Shown here: positions 1-7,394 of the stretch, in pieces
Layout of the letters: every line of letters begins with the position of its first letter
Numbering within the stretch: the first letter of the stretch is position 1
DNA from: an uncultured Collinsella sp.
GTDB taxonomy: Bacteria; Actinomycetota; Coriobacteriia; Coriobacteriales; Coriobacteriaceae
Assembly: GCA_902490445.1 (NCBI GenBank)
Contig: CABUDZ010000063.1
Span: forward strand, 1-11,759
Length of the DNA stretch: 11,759 nt
Direction of reading: 5' to 3'
Program-made: the position numbers and the translations under genes
The notes under the pieces: generated by a model
Database searches by the model: none
The model's input: only the letters and a program-made list of their open reading frames with translations
Told to the model about the DNA's origin: nothing

Positions 1-556
1 TCTTGTCCTCCTCGGCAGCTGCGCGCTCGATAAGAGCGTTGAGCTTGTTCTCGGACATGCCCTCGGCCTGCGTGCGATACATGTTGCGCAGGGGACGAAT
101 ACGAACGAAGTCGTAAATAAAGTCACCCAAAATGACGACGTAGGACAAAACGATGCCGACCATCTGGACAGGGCTGGACACCATGCCAGCGGGAGCGAAG
201 TAGAGCGAAGCCCAAATTGCCACGACGAGTACCATGCCGATAGTAAGCACGGCCCACCAGATACGACGGCGCTTGGTGTAGTCCTCATCCTGCTTGAGAA
301 GGATATTCGACACCGTGTAGATGCGGTCCTCCTTGGCGCGCTGCTTAGCCTTGCGGGCGCGCTTCTCCTCTTTAGAGAGGCCCTCGAGGTTCTCGCCCTT
401 CTCGAGCTCTTTGCGGCGTGCCTTGGATGATGCCGGCACGACATGAACAGAGCTCGCTGCCTGACGGGCGGGCTTAGCGGATGCGGCGGACTTGCGCGCA
501 ACCCCGGTAACCTCGCGGGATTGCGTGCGCTTGTTCGTGGCGCTACGGGTACTCAC
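1..556 (-). CDS. Partial two-TM membrane protein, function unknown (3' end outside window)
   Basis: An open frame starts with GTG at 556-554 and runs without a stop to the left edge, giving 185 visible codons. The first ~95 residues are hydrophilic and very basic, with an Ala/Ser/Lys-rich stretch and a Lys/Arg/Glu-rich segment around residues 46-78 that could be helical or coiled. Two hydrophobic segments follow, about residues 100-120 and 128-150, with a short outer loop (FAPAG) between them, then a charged tail with many Glu and Ala. Topology would put both ends in the cytoplasm. The start is supported by AAGGAG nine bases upstream, inside the end of purC, and by the start codon directly following the purC TAA. 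It is therefore probably cotranslated with purC. I do not recognise the family; no catalytic motif is visible. The gene call is fairly safe, the function is unknown. Confidence 0.8.
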   Translation of the reverse strand, partial: MSTRSATNKRTQSREVTGVARKSAASAKPARQAASSVHVVPASSKARRKELEKGENLEGLSKEEKRARKAKQRAKEDRIYTVSNILLKQDEDYTKRRRIWWAVLTIGMVLVVAIWASLYFAPAGMVSSPVQMVGIVLSYVVILGDFIYDFVRIRPLRNMYRTQAEGMSENKLNALIERAAAEEDK

Positions 557-1444
557 TTACGCGTTCTCCTTCATGCTTGTGAACTGGGAGCCCGTGATGA
601 TTTGGAAGGCCTCGCGATAGCGCTCGGACGTGCCATCGATGACCTCGGCGGGCAGGTGCGGGGTCTCCCCCGTCATATCCCAGTTGGCCTTGAGCCAATT
701 GCGGACGAATTGTTTGTCGTAGCTGGGCTGGATCTTGCCCTCCTCGTAGCTGGCAGCAGGCCAGAAACGGCTGGAGTCGGGCGTGAGGCACTCGTCGATC
801 AGCGTGACCTTGCCATCGATGACACCAAACTCGAACTTGGTGTCGGCAATGATGATGCCACGGGTCGCTGCATACTCGGCGGCAGCCTTGTAGATCTTGA
901 GGGAAAGGTCACGAATCTGCGTGGCGATATCCTCGCCCACGATCTCGCAGCAACGCTCGAACGAGATGTTCTCGTCGTGGTCACCAATCTCGGCCTTCGT
1001 GGACGGCGTGAACAGCGGCTCGGGAAGCTTGGAAGCCTCGGTCAGGCCCTCAGGCAGCTGGATGCCGCAGACGGTGCCGTTCTCGTCGTAGGTCTTCTTG
1101 CCCGAACCGGTCAGATAGCCGCGGACGATGCACTCGATAGGAATCGTCTGGGCCTTCTTAACCAGCATGGCGCGGCCGGCGAGGTAGTCACGATACTCAG
1201 CAAACTCCTCAGGGAAATCCGCCGGGTCGATGGAAACGAGGTGGTTGGGAACGATGTCGGCAAACTTATCGAACCAGAATGCCGAGATGCGGTTGAGCAC
1301 CTCTCCCTTAAACGGAATCTCGTCGGGAAGAATGAAGTCGAACGCAGAAATGCGGTCGGTGGCGACCATCAGCAGGTTTTCACCGGCATCGTAGATATCA
1401 CGAACCTTGCCACGGGAATCCGGACGACGCTCCATCGTTGTCAC
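557..1444 (-). CDS. purC: Phosphoribosylaminoimidazole-succinocarboxamide synthase (SAICAR synthetase)
   Basis: This cytoplasmic enzyme joins CAIR and aspartate using ATP to make SAICAR in de novo purine synthesis. The recognisable family segments are GKVRDIY near the N-terminus (nucleotide-binding region), ATDRISAFD, ECIVRGYLTGSG in the middle, DTKFEFG, and DECLTPDSSRFW near the C-terminus. At about 295 residues it is of the longer type (about 300 residues, as in yeast Ade1) rather than the ~240-residue B. subtilis type. I chose GTG at 1444-1442 because AAGGAG (1458-1453) sits eight bases upstream; a GTG at 1453 would overlap that site, and the first ATG (1435) is 17 bases away. No other purine gene is adjacent: upstream is an unrelated two-component pair, 109 bases away. 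Downstream a membrane protein starts immediately at the stop codon. Function is essentially certain; the exact start is an inference. Confidence 0.97.
   Translation of the reverse strand: MTTMERRPDSRGKVRDIYDAGENLLMVATDRISAFDFILPDEIPFKGEVLNRISAFWFDKFADIVPNHLVSIDPADFPEEFAEYRDYLAGRAMLVKKAQTIPIECIVRGYLTGSGKKTYDENGTVCGIQLPEGLTEASKLPEPLFTPSTKAEIGDHDENISFERCCEIVGEDIATQIRDLSLKIYKAAAEYAATRGIIIADTKFEFGVIDGKVTLIDECLTPDSSRFWPAASYEEGKIQPSYDKQFVRNWLKANWDMTGETPHLPAEVIDGTSERYREAFQIITGSQFTSMKENA
566..571 (-). promoter_or_regulatory. Shine-Dalgarno site inside purC for the downstream membrane protein
   Basis: AAGGAG on the minus strand lies within the last codons of purC (encoding Lys-Glu), nine bases before the GTG at 556. 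It decides the GTG start of the downstream gene, which is otherwise easy to miss because it is neither ATG-initiated nor complete in the window. Confidence 0.7.
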
Positions 1445-1452
1445 GTGAGTCA

Positions 1453-1458
1453 CTCCTT
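1453..1458 (-). promoter_or_regulatory. Shine-Dalgarno site that sets the purC start
   Basis: AAGGAG on the minus strand, followed after eight bases by GTG at 1444. The last base of this site is also the G of an earlier in-frame GTG (1453), which therefore cannot be the start. Confidence 0.65.
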
Positions 1459-1476
1459 ACCAAAATACGACAGTAA

Positions 1477-1494
1477 TGCGGGTTCTTTCCCGCA
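1477..1494 (-). terminator. Small hairpin between histidine kinase and purC, possible weak terminator
   Basis: A perfect 6-bp stem (TGCGGG/CCCGCA) with a 6-nt loop lies in the 109-bp gap between the kinase stop (1554) and purC. It has no T-run after it on the minus strand (TTACTG follows), so intrinsic termination would be weak. It is near-symmetric on both strands, so strand is inferred from gene direction. No convincing -35/-10 pair for purC could be seen in the rest of the gap. Confidence 0.3.
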
Positions 1495-1553
1495 CGTTTT
1501 CGCAAACTCGGAGCGGCAGGGACGAAACCCCTCCTTCACCGAATAGCGAAAAG

Positions 1554-3119
1554 CTAGTGCTCCATTGTAGTAGATGCCGCGTCCGCCGTGTGCTCGCGAG
1601 GCAGATGAATTGTAAAAGTCGTACCCTTTCCAAGCTCCGACTCCACGGAAATGTAGCCATGATGGCGCTCGACGATTTGTTTAGTCACGGCGAGGCCCAC
1701 GCCCAGGCCACCCGCCTCGCGGGCGCGACTGGCGTCGGCACGCCAAAAACGACCAAAGATGCGCGACAGATCGTCCTTGGCAATACCGATGCCGGTATCC
1801 GAAACGGCAATACTGACATGCTTGCGGTCACTGAGCACCGACACCACGACCCAACCGCCCTCGGGGGTGTAGCGCATGGCGTTGCTCATGAGATTGATGA
1901 CGCATTGTGTAATCATGTCGGGATCGGCTTCGACGACATCGTCGTGACCTTGGGTCTCGTCAGCAAAGCGCAAGCGCAGATCGCGGTCGACAAACAGGCG
2001 CTCCTGGGCATTGACGATGGAACGCACGAAAGGAACCATGTCCACCGGCTCAAGGTTGAGCGGAGCCGTGCTGTTTTCCATGCGCGATAGATCGAGCATC
2101 TGCTGCACCAGACGAGCCAGGCGACGCGTCTCGGAAGCAACAGTCTCCAAGTGCTCATCGTCGGTAGGATATACGCCATCCTGCATGGCCTCGACCGTTG
2201 CGAGCATGGCCATAAGCGGAGTACGAAGTTCGTGAGCCACGTCCGAGGTCAAACGTTTCTCGTGTTTCATATCCTTCTCGAGCGAAGTGGCCATCTCATC
2301 GAAGGTCTCACCCAGCTGATCAATCTCGTCATCGCCGCGCAAGCCCGTACGAGCAGACAGATCGCCATCGCGAATTTGCTTGGCCGTGCTGGTAATACGG
2401 TGAATCGGCTTGGTGAGCATGCGCGACACGAGTGATCCGATAACGACCGAAATGCAAACTGCAACAACCGCAGCAAGGGCCATGGCGTTAAAGGTCTTCT
2501 CCCTAAACGCAGAATCTGCCTTGGTGAGCAAGGCATCGGAGCCGATGGCCCACAGCTTTACTTGTCCGACATGCTCGCCGGAAGACGTTATGATTTCGAC
2601 GTTTGCAACGCTATCGGAGCCGGTGGGAGCCGACGAGACCGGACTATGCGATGCTTTTTTCCCGCTCGAGCTGCTCGACGGCGATTCGTTCTCGCGCACA
2701 TCGGCGGTCGCGCTTGCCGAAGGCCATGAGTCGTCATAAACGACAACGCCTTTCTTGTTGACGACCTGCATACCCAAATCGTCGGACACCAAACTCGATG
2801 TCGCGACCGTACGTAGCTCGCCCGCAGTCCAATTGCCGTTTTCCTCATACGACGTCGCAAGCTTTTCGGCAGCGGAATTTGCGATTTCGACGATATTGGA
2901 GCGCGTGTAATCCGAAAAGACCGTGCCCCACACAACAGAGACCACGCCCACCAGCACCAATACCGTCATGAGCGATGTCAGAGCAAAAGCAAGTGCCATG
3001 CGCGAGGGATAGCTCATCGTTGGCCGTGAATCGGAACGAGGCGTGTTCCAACTAGCCTTGGAACCCGCCTCGCTCTCCTGCTTGTGCTTTTGTCCGATTT
3101 CAAAGCGCGCAGGTGTCAT
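1554..3119 (-). CDS. Membrane sensor histidine kinase (HAMP-HisKA-HATPase)
   Basis: A 521-residue sensor kinase, partner of the response regulator just upstream. Order: hydrophilic N-terminal extension (1-38), TM1 about 42-64, extracytoplasmic sensor about 65-210, TM2 about 211-232, HAMP about 233-285, dimerisation/phosphoacceptor domain with DVAHELRTPL and His296, then the ATP-binding domain with N-box NLMSNAMRYT (409-418), DTGIGI (441-446), FGRFWR (455-460) and GGLGVGLAV (470-478). All catalytic boxes are intact. The sensor region carries a Ser-rich, low-complexity insert around residues 145-170. The ATG start at 3119 has AGGGA eight bases upstream; an internal ATG at residue 35 has no such site. 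The 11-base gap to the regulator stop supports one transcript. The stimulus cannot be read from sequence. The family is the EnvZ/BaeS-like class, known to phosphorylate OmpR-type regulators. Confidence 0.95.
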   Translation of the reverse strand: MTPARFEIGQKHKQESEAGSKASWNTPRSDSRPTMSYPSRMALAFALTSLMTVLVLVGVVSVVWGTVFSDYTRSNIVEIANSAAEKLATSYEENGNWTAGELRTVATSSLVSDDLGMQVVNKKGVVVYDDSWPSASATADVRENESPSSSSSGKKASHSPVSSAPTGSDSVANVEIITSSGEHVGQVKLWAIGSDALLTKADSAFREKTFNAMALAAVVAVCISVVIGSLVSRMLTKPIHRITSTAKQIRDGDLSARTGLRGDDEIDQLGETFDEMATSLEKDMKHEKRLTSDVAHELRTPLMAMLATVEAMQDGVYPTDDEHLETVASETRRLARLVQQMLDLSRMENSTAPLNLEPVDMVPFVRSIVNAQERLFVDRDLRLRFADETQGHDDVVEADPDMITQCVINLMSNAMRYTPEGGWVVVSVLSDRKHVSIAVSDTGIGIAKDDLSRIFGRFWRADASRAREAGGLGVGLAVTKQIVERHHGYISVESELGKGTTFTIHLPREHTADAASTTMEH

Positions 3120-3130
3120 ATGTGATTTCC

Positions 3131-3853
3131 CTATTTCTCGTCCGACTTATCGGTCTTGGCCGGAGCCTCGAAGCGATAGCCGACACCGTGGACGGTGTAG
3201 AGCCACTTGGGCTTCTTGGGATCATCGCCCAACTTGGCGCGAAGGTTCTTCACGTGGCTATCGATGGTGCGCTCATAGCCCTCAAAGTCGTAGCCGAGCA
3301 CCTTCTCGACCAGCTCCATGCGGTTGTAGACGCGACCGGGGTGACGGGCAAGCGTGGTGAGCAGCTTAAACTCGGAAGCCGTCAGGTCGACTTCCTTGCC
3401 CTCGACCAAAATCTTGTGGCCCGAGATATCGATGACCAGATCGCCGAAGTCGAGTACCTCGACGGCTGGCTCGTCGGCCTGATGGGCACGGCGGAACAAG
3501 GCGCGTACGCGCGCGACAAGCTCGCGCGGCGAGAACGGCTTAATCAGATAGTCGTCGGCGCCGAGCTCAAGACCGATAATACGGTCCTCGATCTCGCCCT
3601 TAGCCGTCAGCATGATGATGGGGACATCCGAGGTATCGCGAATGGTGCGGCAAACGCGCTCGCCGGGGATCTTGGGGAGCATAAGGTCGAGCACGACCAG
3701 GTCAAACTGATGCTTCTCGAACTCCTCGATCGCGGACTGGCCGTCGCCGACGCCCACAACCCAGTAGCCTTCGCGCTCGAGATAGGCAGCGACGGCGTCA
3801 CGGATTGCCTTCTCATCCTCGACCAGCAGAATCTTTTTTGCATCTGAAGCCAT
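3131..3853 (-). CDS. OmpR/PhoB-family response regulator
   Basis: A 240-residue DNA-binding response regulator. The receiver domain (about 7-120) has the acidic pair E12/D13, phospho-acceptor D56 in VVLDLMLP, T83 in MLTAKGE and K105 in DYLIKPF, all canonical. The C-terminal winged helix (about 138-232) has the usual ASEFKLL, ERTIDSHVKNLRAKLG and YTVHGVGYRFE segments. It would be phosphorylated by the kinase encoded 11 bases downstream and regulate unknown promoters. I start it at ATG 3853, preceded by AGGGGGG with suitable spacing; a longer frame begins with TTG at 3874 and is unlikely. Upstream, TAAAAT at 3898-3893 on the minus strand is a possible -10 box, with no good -35. The pair is first in its transcript, separated from the lipoprotein gene by 153 bases containing a hairpin. 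Confidence 0.96.
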   Translation of the reverse strand: MASDAKKILLVEDEKAIRDAVAAYLEREGYWVVGVGDGQSAIEEFEKHQFDLVVLDLMLPKIPGERVCRTIRDTSDVPIIMLTAKGEIEDRIIGLELGADDYLIKPFSPRELVARVRALFRRAHQADEPAVEVLDFGDLVIDISGHKILVEGKEVDLTASEFKLLTTLARHPGRVYNRMELVEKVLGYDFEGYERTIDSHVKNLRAKLGDDPKKPKWLYTVHGVGYRFEAPAKTDKSDEK

Positions 3854-3909
3854 AACACGGCCCCCCTGTCTCAATTAGCTAAGAACAAGCCCATTTTAAC
3901 GCACCTGAA

Positions 3910-3946
3910 CCCGCCGGATGCCACTATGACGCGGCAGCTCGGCGGG
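3910..3946 (-). terminator. Two-part hairpin downstream of the lipoprotein gene
   Basis: In the gap between the lipoprotein stop (4007) and the response regulator lies a hairpin with a 7-bp GC stem (CCCGCCG/CGGCGGG, arms 3910-3916 and 3940-3946), a small internal loop and a 6-bp inner stem (3919-3924 with 3931-3936) closing a 6-nt loop. One inner position is a G-U wobble only when read as minus-strand RNA and a mismatch on the plus strand, which fits a minus-strand transcript. No T-run follows, so this is a non-classical terminator, a 3'-end stabiliser, or a regulatory element of the two-component operon. Confidence 0.45.
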
Positions 3947-4006
3947 CGGTACTCACAATTACAACGCGCTTATTCCCCTGTTGGCGCCTTTTTAACCCCT
4001 CTAAGC

Positions 4007-5218
4007 TTAAAGAGAGAATAGGCGTGCGGTGACCGTCTCTGGTATACCCTGGCTGTTGCGCACCGTGGCGTACGTAAGGAATGAGTCCGATTTTCCCGCC
4101 GTAGCTGGATAATCGCCATACTCCAGGGCTCGGTCGGGCGACAGAAGCGAGCCGTAGGTCTTAGCCGAAGTGTCAATCAAAAAATGCGACGCCTGGACTT
4201 TAACCAGGTATTTATTTTTCCTTCCCACAACGCACGCGAGCGGCTCACGCGAAAGGAAGAGGTACGGCCCGCCCTCGTTACCGATATAGGTGCCCATATT
4301 GCCCAGGCTACCCACACCGTTATACGTGGCCTCAATGGAGAACACGAAGGTGTCGCCCATATACACGGCCTCGAAAGGCGAAACCGACGAAGGAAGCACC
4401 AGCTGAGCTCGCTTCGTATTGTTGCCGTCAGTCAGGTCGATCGCCGTCATACCGTAATAGACGCCCTCATCATTGTGCACGCGGGGCGAGATGGTCAGGA
4501 TGCCGTCGCTCACACGCGGGGCGGATGCGAAGCGGCCCGTCGACTTCCAAATAGTCTCAGGCTTGGACTCGCTGGGCGACTGACGGTAGCAGTACGAATC
4601 GTTACTCGTCTTGCTGCCGCCGGACGAGGGCATCTTATACCAGATGACCGACGACCCATACGCTGTGAAGAGCGGCGGATCGTAATTTTCGCCACCGCGA
4701 TCGAGCTCGACAGCGTTGCCGGTAAGGGAGGAGCCTGCAAGGTTTTGCGCATAGAGTTTCCAAGACGCATTGGCAAAGTTCATCTCGACCCACGCGAACA
4801 CGCCATCACCCGCGCGAACGTCGTAAAACGCATAACCGGTTCCCTCAACGGGATCCTCGATAAGTGTGGTAAGCGAGCCATCGCCCAGGTTGAGCACACC
4901 AAGCGTATTGGCATGCAGGGCAGAAGCAGGCGCCATCATCGCGGCAGCGTAGTCGCCATCGCAGTAGTACAGCAGCGTGCCCAGCGGCAGCGTCCACGAC
5001 GCCGCCGGCTCAAGATCGATATCAACAGCTTCGTACTCATCAGTGATCGAGACAATCTTCGAATCGTCCTTGATAACTTGCGGCTCGCCGGCGGCATCGT
5101 CGCTGGTGCCCGTTTTTTTCGAGCAACCGGCAAGCACCGTGGCAGCGCCCGCGGCAGCACCGCCGAGCACAAAGCCACGGCGCGATATTCCATTCTTGAT
5201 GTGGTCGGCGATACCCAT
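4007..5218 (-). CDS. Tat-exported lipoprotein, probable beta-propeller, function unknown
   Basis: A 403-residue protein whose N-terminus has a twin-arginine motif (SRRGFVLGG, Arg13-Arg14), a hydrophobic Ala/Gly stretch and a lipobox ending VLAGC with Cys32. It should be exported folded by Tat and lipid-anchored on the outside of the membrane. The mature part is rich in beta-strand-like segments with recurring Gly-Asp/aromatic turns (e.g. DGVFAWVE, GSSVIWYK, DGILTISP, GDTFVFSI), which suggests a beta-propeller; that fold is an inference. I see no enzyme motif. The start is ATG 5218, whose A is the last base of the upstream stop codon (TAATG), so translation is coupled to the TSCPD gene. There is no strong Shine-Dalgarno of its own. 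A frame extension to 5272 reads over the upstream gene and lacks a signal peptide at its start, so I rejected it. Confidence 0.85.
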   Translation of the reverse strand: MGIADHIKNGISRRGFVLGGAAAGAATVLAGCSKKTGTSDDAAGEPQVIKDDSKIVSITDEYEAVDIDLEPAASWTLPLGTLLYYCDGDYAAAMMAPASALHANTLGVLNLGDGSLTTLIEDPVEGTGYAFYDVRAGDGVFAWVEMNFANASWKLYAQNLAGSSLTGNAVELDRGGENYDPPLFTAYGSSVIWYKMPSSGGSKTSNDSYCYRQSPSESKPETIWKSTGRFASAPRVSDGILTISPRVHNDEGVYYGMTAIDLTDGNNTKRAQLVLPSSVSPFEAVYMGDTFVFSIEATYNGVGSLGNMGTYIGNEGGPYLFLSREPLACVVGRKNKYLVKVQASHFLIDTSAKTYGSLLSPDRALEYGDYPATAGKSDSFLTYATVRNSQGIPETVTARLFSL

Positions 5219-5481
5219 TAGGCGATCTCGGCGCGAGCGGCCTCGATAGCGCGCGTAAGCTGATCGGCGCAAGAGGTCTTTTTCATACCGCAGGTATTAC
5301 CAGCGAGAACCTCGATGACGCGATCGGCAGGAGCACCCTCGACCAGCTTAGAGATAGCCTTGAGATTGCCGTTGCAGCCACCGGTAAACTCGACGCCCAC
5401 CACCTTGTTGCCGTCATCGGACAGGTCAAGGTGGATATTGCGAGTGCATACGCCCTGAGGCTTGTAATCAAAACTAATCAT
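5218..5481 (-). CDS. Small TSCPD-domain protein (TIGR03905-like)
   Basis: An 87-residue cytoplasmic protein with four cysteines (C12, C36, C64, C71). It matches my recollection of the TSCPD/TIGR03905 small-protein family: a Tyr/Pro start followed by GVCTRNI, then FTGGCNGNL, NTCGMKKTSCADQL and a C-terminal amphipathic helix. The name TSCPD comes from the motif that reads TSCAD here, a Pro-to-Ala change. Related domains occur at the C-terminus of some B12-dependent ribonucleotide reductases; the role of the stand-alone form is unknown and a metal-binding or redox role is only a guess from the cysteines. The ATG at 5481 has AGGGG six bases upstream. It is the first gene of a two-gene unit and overlaps the Tat lipoprotein gene by one base. 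Confidence 0.85.
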   Translation of the reverse strand: MISFDYKPQGVCTRNIHLDLSDDGNKVVGVEFTGGCNGNLKAISKLVEGAPADRVIEVLAGNTCGMKKTSCADQLTRAIEAARAEIA

Positions 5482-5516
5482 TGCGTTCCCCTCTCGTAAA
5501 GCAATTTCAGACGTCT

Positions 5517-5522
5517 ATTATC
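5517..5522 (-). promoter_or_regulatory. Candidate -10 box for the TSCPD/lipoprotein operon
   Basis: GATAAT on the minus strand is five of six bases identical to the consensus -10 and would give a leader of about 30 bases before the ATG at 5481. No respectable -35 lies 16-18 bases upstream, so the call is weak. Confidence 0.25.
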
Positions 5523-5552
5523 CCCGTCCGAACCGATAAAGTATCGCGGGCA

Positions 5553-5583
5553 CCGATTCAACATTCCCCAATGCGCAAATCGG
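5553..5583 (-). terminator. Imperfect hairpin after the GGDEF gene, possible terminator
   Basis: Outer arms CCGATT (5553-5558) and AATCGG (5578-5583) pair perfectly, and an inner stem CATT/AATG closes a four-base loop (5566-5569). It lies 12 bases after the cyclase stop codon. No T-run follows on the minus strand, so it may not terminate by itself. Confidence 0.3.
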
Positions 5584-5594
5584 CGGTAGCAATA

Positions 5595-7394
5595 CTAGCA
5601 ATCTGCTTCCCGAGCGTGGACTTTTCGTTTCTCTTGATACATGTTGTGGTCAGCGATGTGGTAAATCTCGGTCAGTGTATAACCGGGTGCCTCTGCCGTC
5701 GCGACGCCAAACGACGCACTGACTGTCAGCACCTCATCGCTCGCAGCAGCAAGGCTGAGGCGAAGATCTTGCACTACTTCACATGCGGATTCGCGATCGG
5801 TGTGAGGGCAAATCAGCAAGAACTCGTCGCCACCAATGCGCATAGGCACAAATTTCTCGCCTGCCGCCCGCCTCAATACAGACGCCGTACGCCGCAGCAG
5901 CTCATCGCCCATTTCGTGACCGTAGAGATCGTTGGTACGCTTGAGGAAATTGCAGTCCATCATGATCACGCTCACGGGCAGGGACTCGTTCACCAGGTCG
6001 TCGCCAAGGGACTCAAGGTAATTTCTATTGCGAAGCCCCGTCAGCTTGTCCTGGAAAGAAAGCTCCTCGGCGCGCTTTGTCATCGAGATGTTATGCGTTG
6101 CCACGACGACCGATTCCAGTCGACCCCGCTCATCGCGGCGCTGTGGAACAACCTGCAGCGAATACCACGTACCTCGGCAGTCTCGAACCTCGGCATCCAA
6201 GTACGGCACGCCCTCCATACGATCCCGAAGCGTCTTTATATCTAAGAGCTCCATGACCGCCTCGCGACTTTCGGGACTCACAATGTCTCGGCAAACCGTT
6301 GCAAAAAAGTCATATGCCTCGGAGTGCTCGGCAAATATCTTCGCCACCGATGGCGACATGTTAATCCCCTCGATCTCAAGCGTGTCGAGATGCAACAGGA
6401 GGGTCGACTCATACGTGGTACTGATGGCATTGATGATGCCGAGCTGCTTGTCCTTTTCGGCCAAATTGCGACGATCGGCGACGATACGCACCAACAGCAC
6501 TACAACCAAAAACACCAGGAACGCCAGTACGCCGGCAGTGATAAATGAAATCCTGCCCGACATGACCTCAGATTTGGGATAGAACGCAAACAGGCGATAG
6601 TCCTTATACGCCGCACGCACGGCATACCAGGTACTTCCCCGATATTCGACACGTGATAAGCCTTCGTCTTTCCAATCAATTCCGCTATCGGCAAGAAGCC
6701 GGGCGAGAGCTATATCGACGGTCGAATCGTTTGAAGAAACGATTTGTGCACCGCGCATCACGAACACCGTTGGGCTCTGATGGAATGTGTTGTTCACGAG
6801 CACGTCGGCGATCGTATACGAATAATCATCGGCGGGCTCGGGCGCAAGCGATCGATACCCCAGCGCTACGCCATCACCGTACGGAACAACACTCACGGCA
6901 AAGTCGACATCTCGACGCTCTACGACCGTCGAGTAGGACACCTTGGAGCCTCGGTACATCGATGCGACCGACGAACAGGCAAGCTCCTCTCGCCACAGCA
7001 TCAGCGGATCGCGACCGTCGATATCGTAATGAGCGGTCATATGACCGTCGGCGTCCATGACCAACATTCCCGAAAGGTGCTCGGTATGGACGTACTCCTC
7101 GACGAGGTCATCGTTGACTTCAACGTGATCAGGTGGCAAGAACGTCGCAAACGACTCGAGCGCGGCATCCAAATTGTGCGTCGCCTCGGTTTTTCTTCCC
7201 TGTTCATATCGGTCATATTTTTCGCAGGCGTTTTTTAAAAACACCATGGTTTCCTGGCCAAACCCAAGCGTTTTATCGAGACAGCGATGCGTGCCGACCA
7301 CATACAGCAGACCCAACAAAGCAGCGCTGGCCACAACGCAGATAGCCACGGTGACTAATGCCTTTCGGCGTAAGCGGCGCTCATCATTTGTCAT
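5595..7394 (-). CDS. Membrane diguanylate cyclase: extracellular sensor, PAS-like domain, GGDEF
   Basis: A 599-residue protein expected to make cyclic-di-GMP from two GTP. Layout: short basic N-terminus, TM1 about 11-34, extracytoplasmic region about 35-282 (Cache-like sensor by position and length, an inference), TM2 about 283-306, a PAS-like module about 318-440 ending in VVVATHNISMTKRAEE, and the GGDEF domain about 445-595. The catalytic signature RIGGDEF is intact (GGDEF at 521-525), as are the metal/nucleotide residues in MMDCNFLKRTNDLYGHEMGD (479-498), where the usual second Asp of DxD is Asn. The product-inhibition I-site RxxD is absent: GEKF occupies its place. No EAL or HD-GYP domain is fused. 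ATG 7394 has AAGGAG seven bases upstream and overlaps the binding-protein stop as ATGA, indicating coupled translation. Activity is likely but not provable from sequence. Confidence 0.93.
   Translation of the reverse strand: MTNDERRLRRKALVTVAICVVASAALLGLLYVVGTHRCLDKTLGFGQETMVFLKNACEKYDRYEQGRKTEATHNLDAALESFATFLPPDHVEVNDDLVEEYVHTEHLSGMLVMDADGHMTAHYDIDGRDPLMLWREELACSSVASMYRGSKVSYSTVVERRDVDFAVSVVPYGDGVALGYRSLAPEPADDYSYTIADVLVNNTFHQSPTVFVMRGAQIVSSNDSTVDIALARLLADSGIDWKDEGLSRVEYRGSTWYAVRAAYKDYRLFAFYPKSEVMSGRISFITAGVLAFLVFLVVVLLVRIVADRRNLAEKDKQLGIINAISTTYESTLLLHLDTLEIEGINMSPSVAKIFAEHSEAYDFFATVCRDIVSPESREAVMELLDIKTLRDRMEGVPYLDAEVRDCRGTWYSLQVVPQRRDERGRLESVVVATHNISMTKRAEELSFQDKLTGLRNRNYLESLGDDLVNESLPVSVIMMDCNFLKRTNDLYGHEMGDELLRRTASVLRRAAGEKFVPMRIGGDEFLLICPHTDRESACEVVQDLRLSLAAASDEVLTVSASFGVATAEAPGYTLTEIYHIADHNMYQEKRKVHAREADC

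Noticed and set aside
443..1546. Long plus-strand frames, such as those antisense to purC, the response regulator and the lipoprotein gene
   Set aside because: They mirror well-recognised minus-strand genes, have no domain-like sequence or ribosome sites, and are rich in residues typical of reverse-strand translation of GC-rich genes.
3854..3874. Longer response-regulator start (TTG at 3874)
   Set aside because: Adds seven residues not typical of the family, while ATG 3853 has an AGGGGGG site at good spacing.
3979..4000. GGCGCC followed by TTTTT on the plus strand near 3983-3993 as a terminator
   Set aside because: GGCGCC is only a 6-base self-complementary string that cannot form a hairpin with a loop, and no plus-strand gene ends there.
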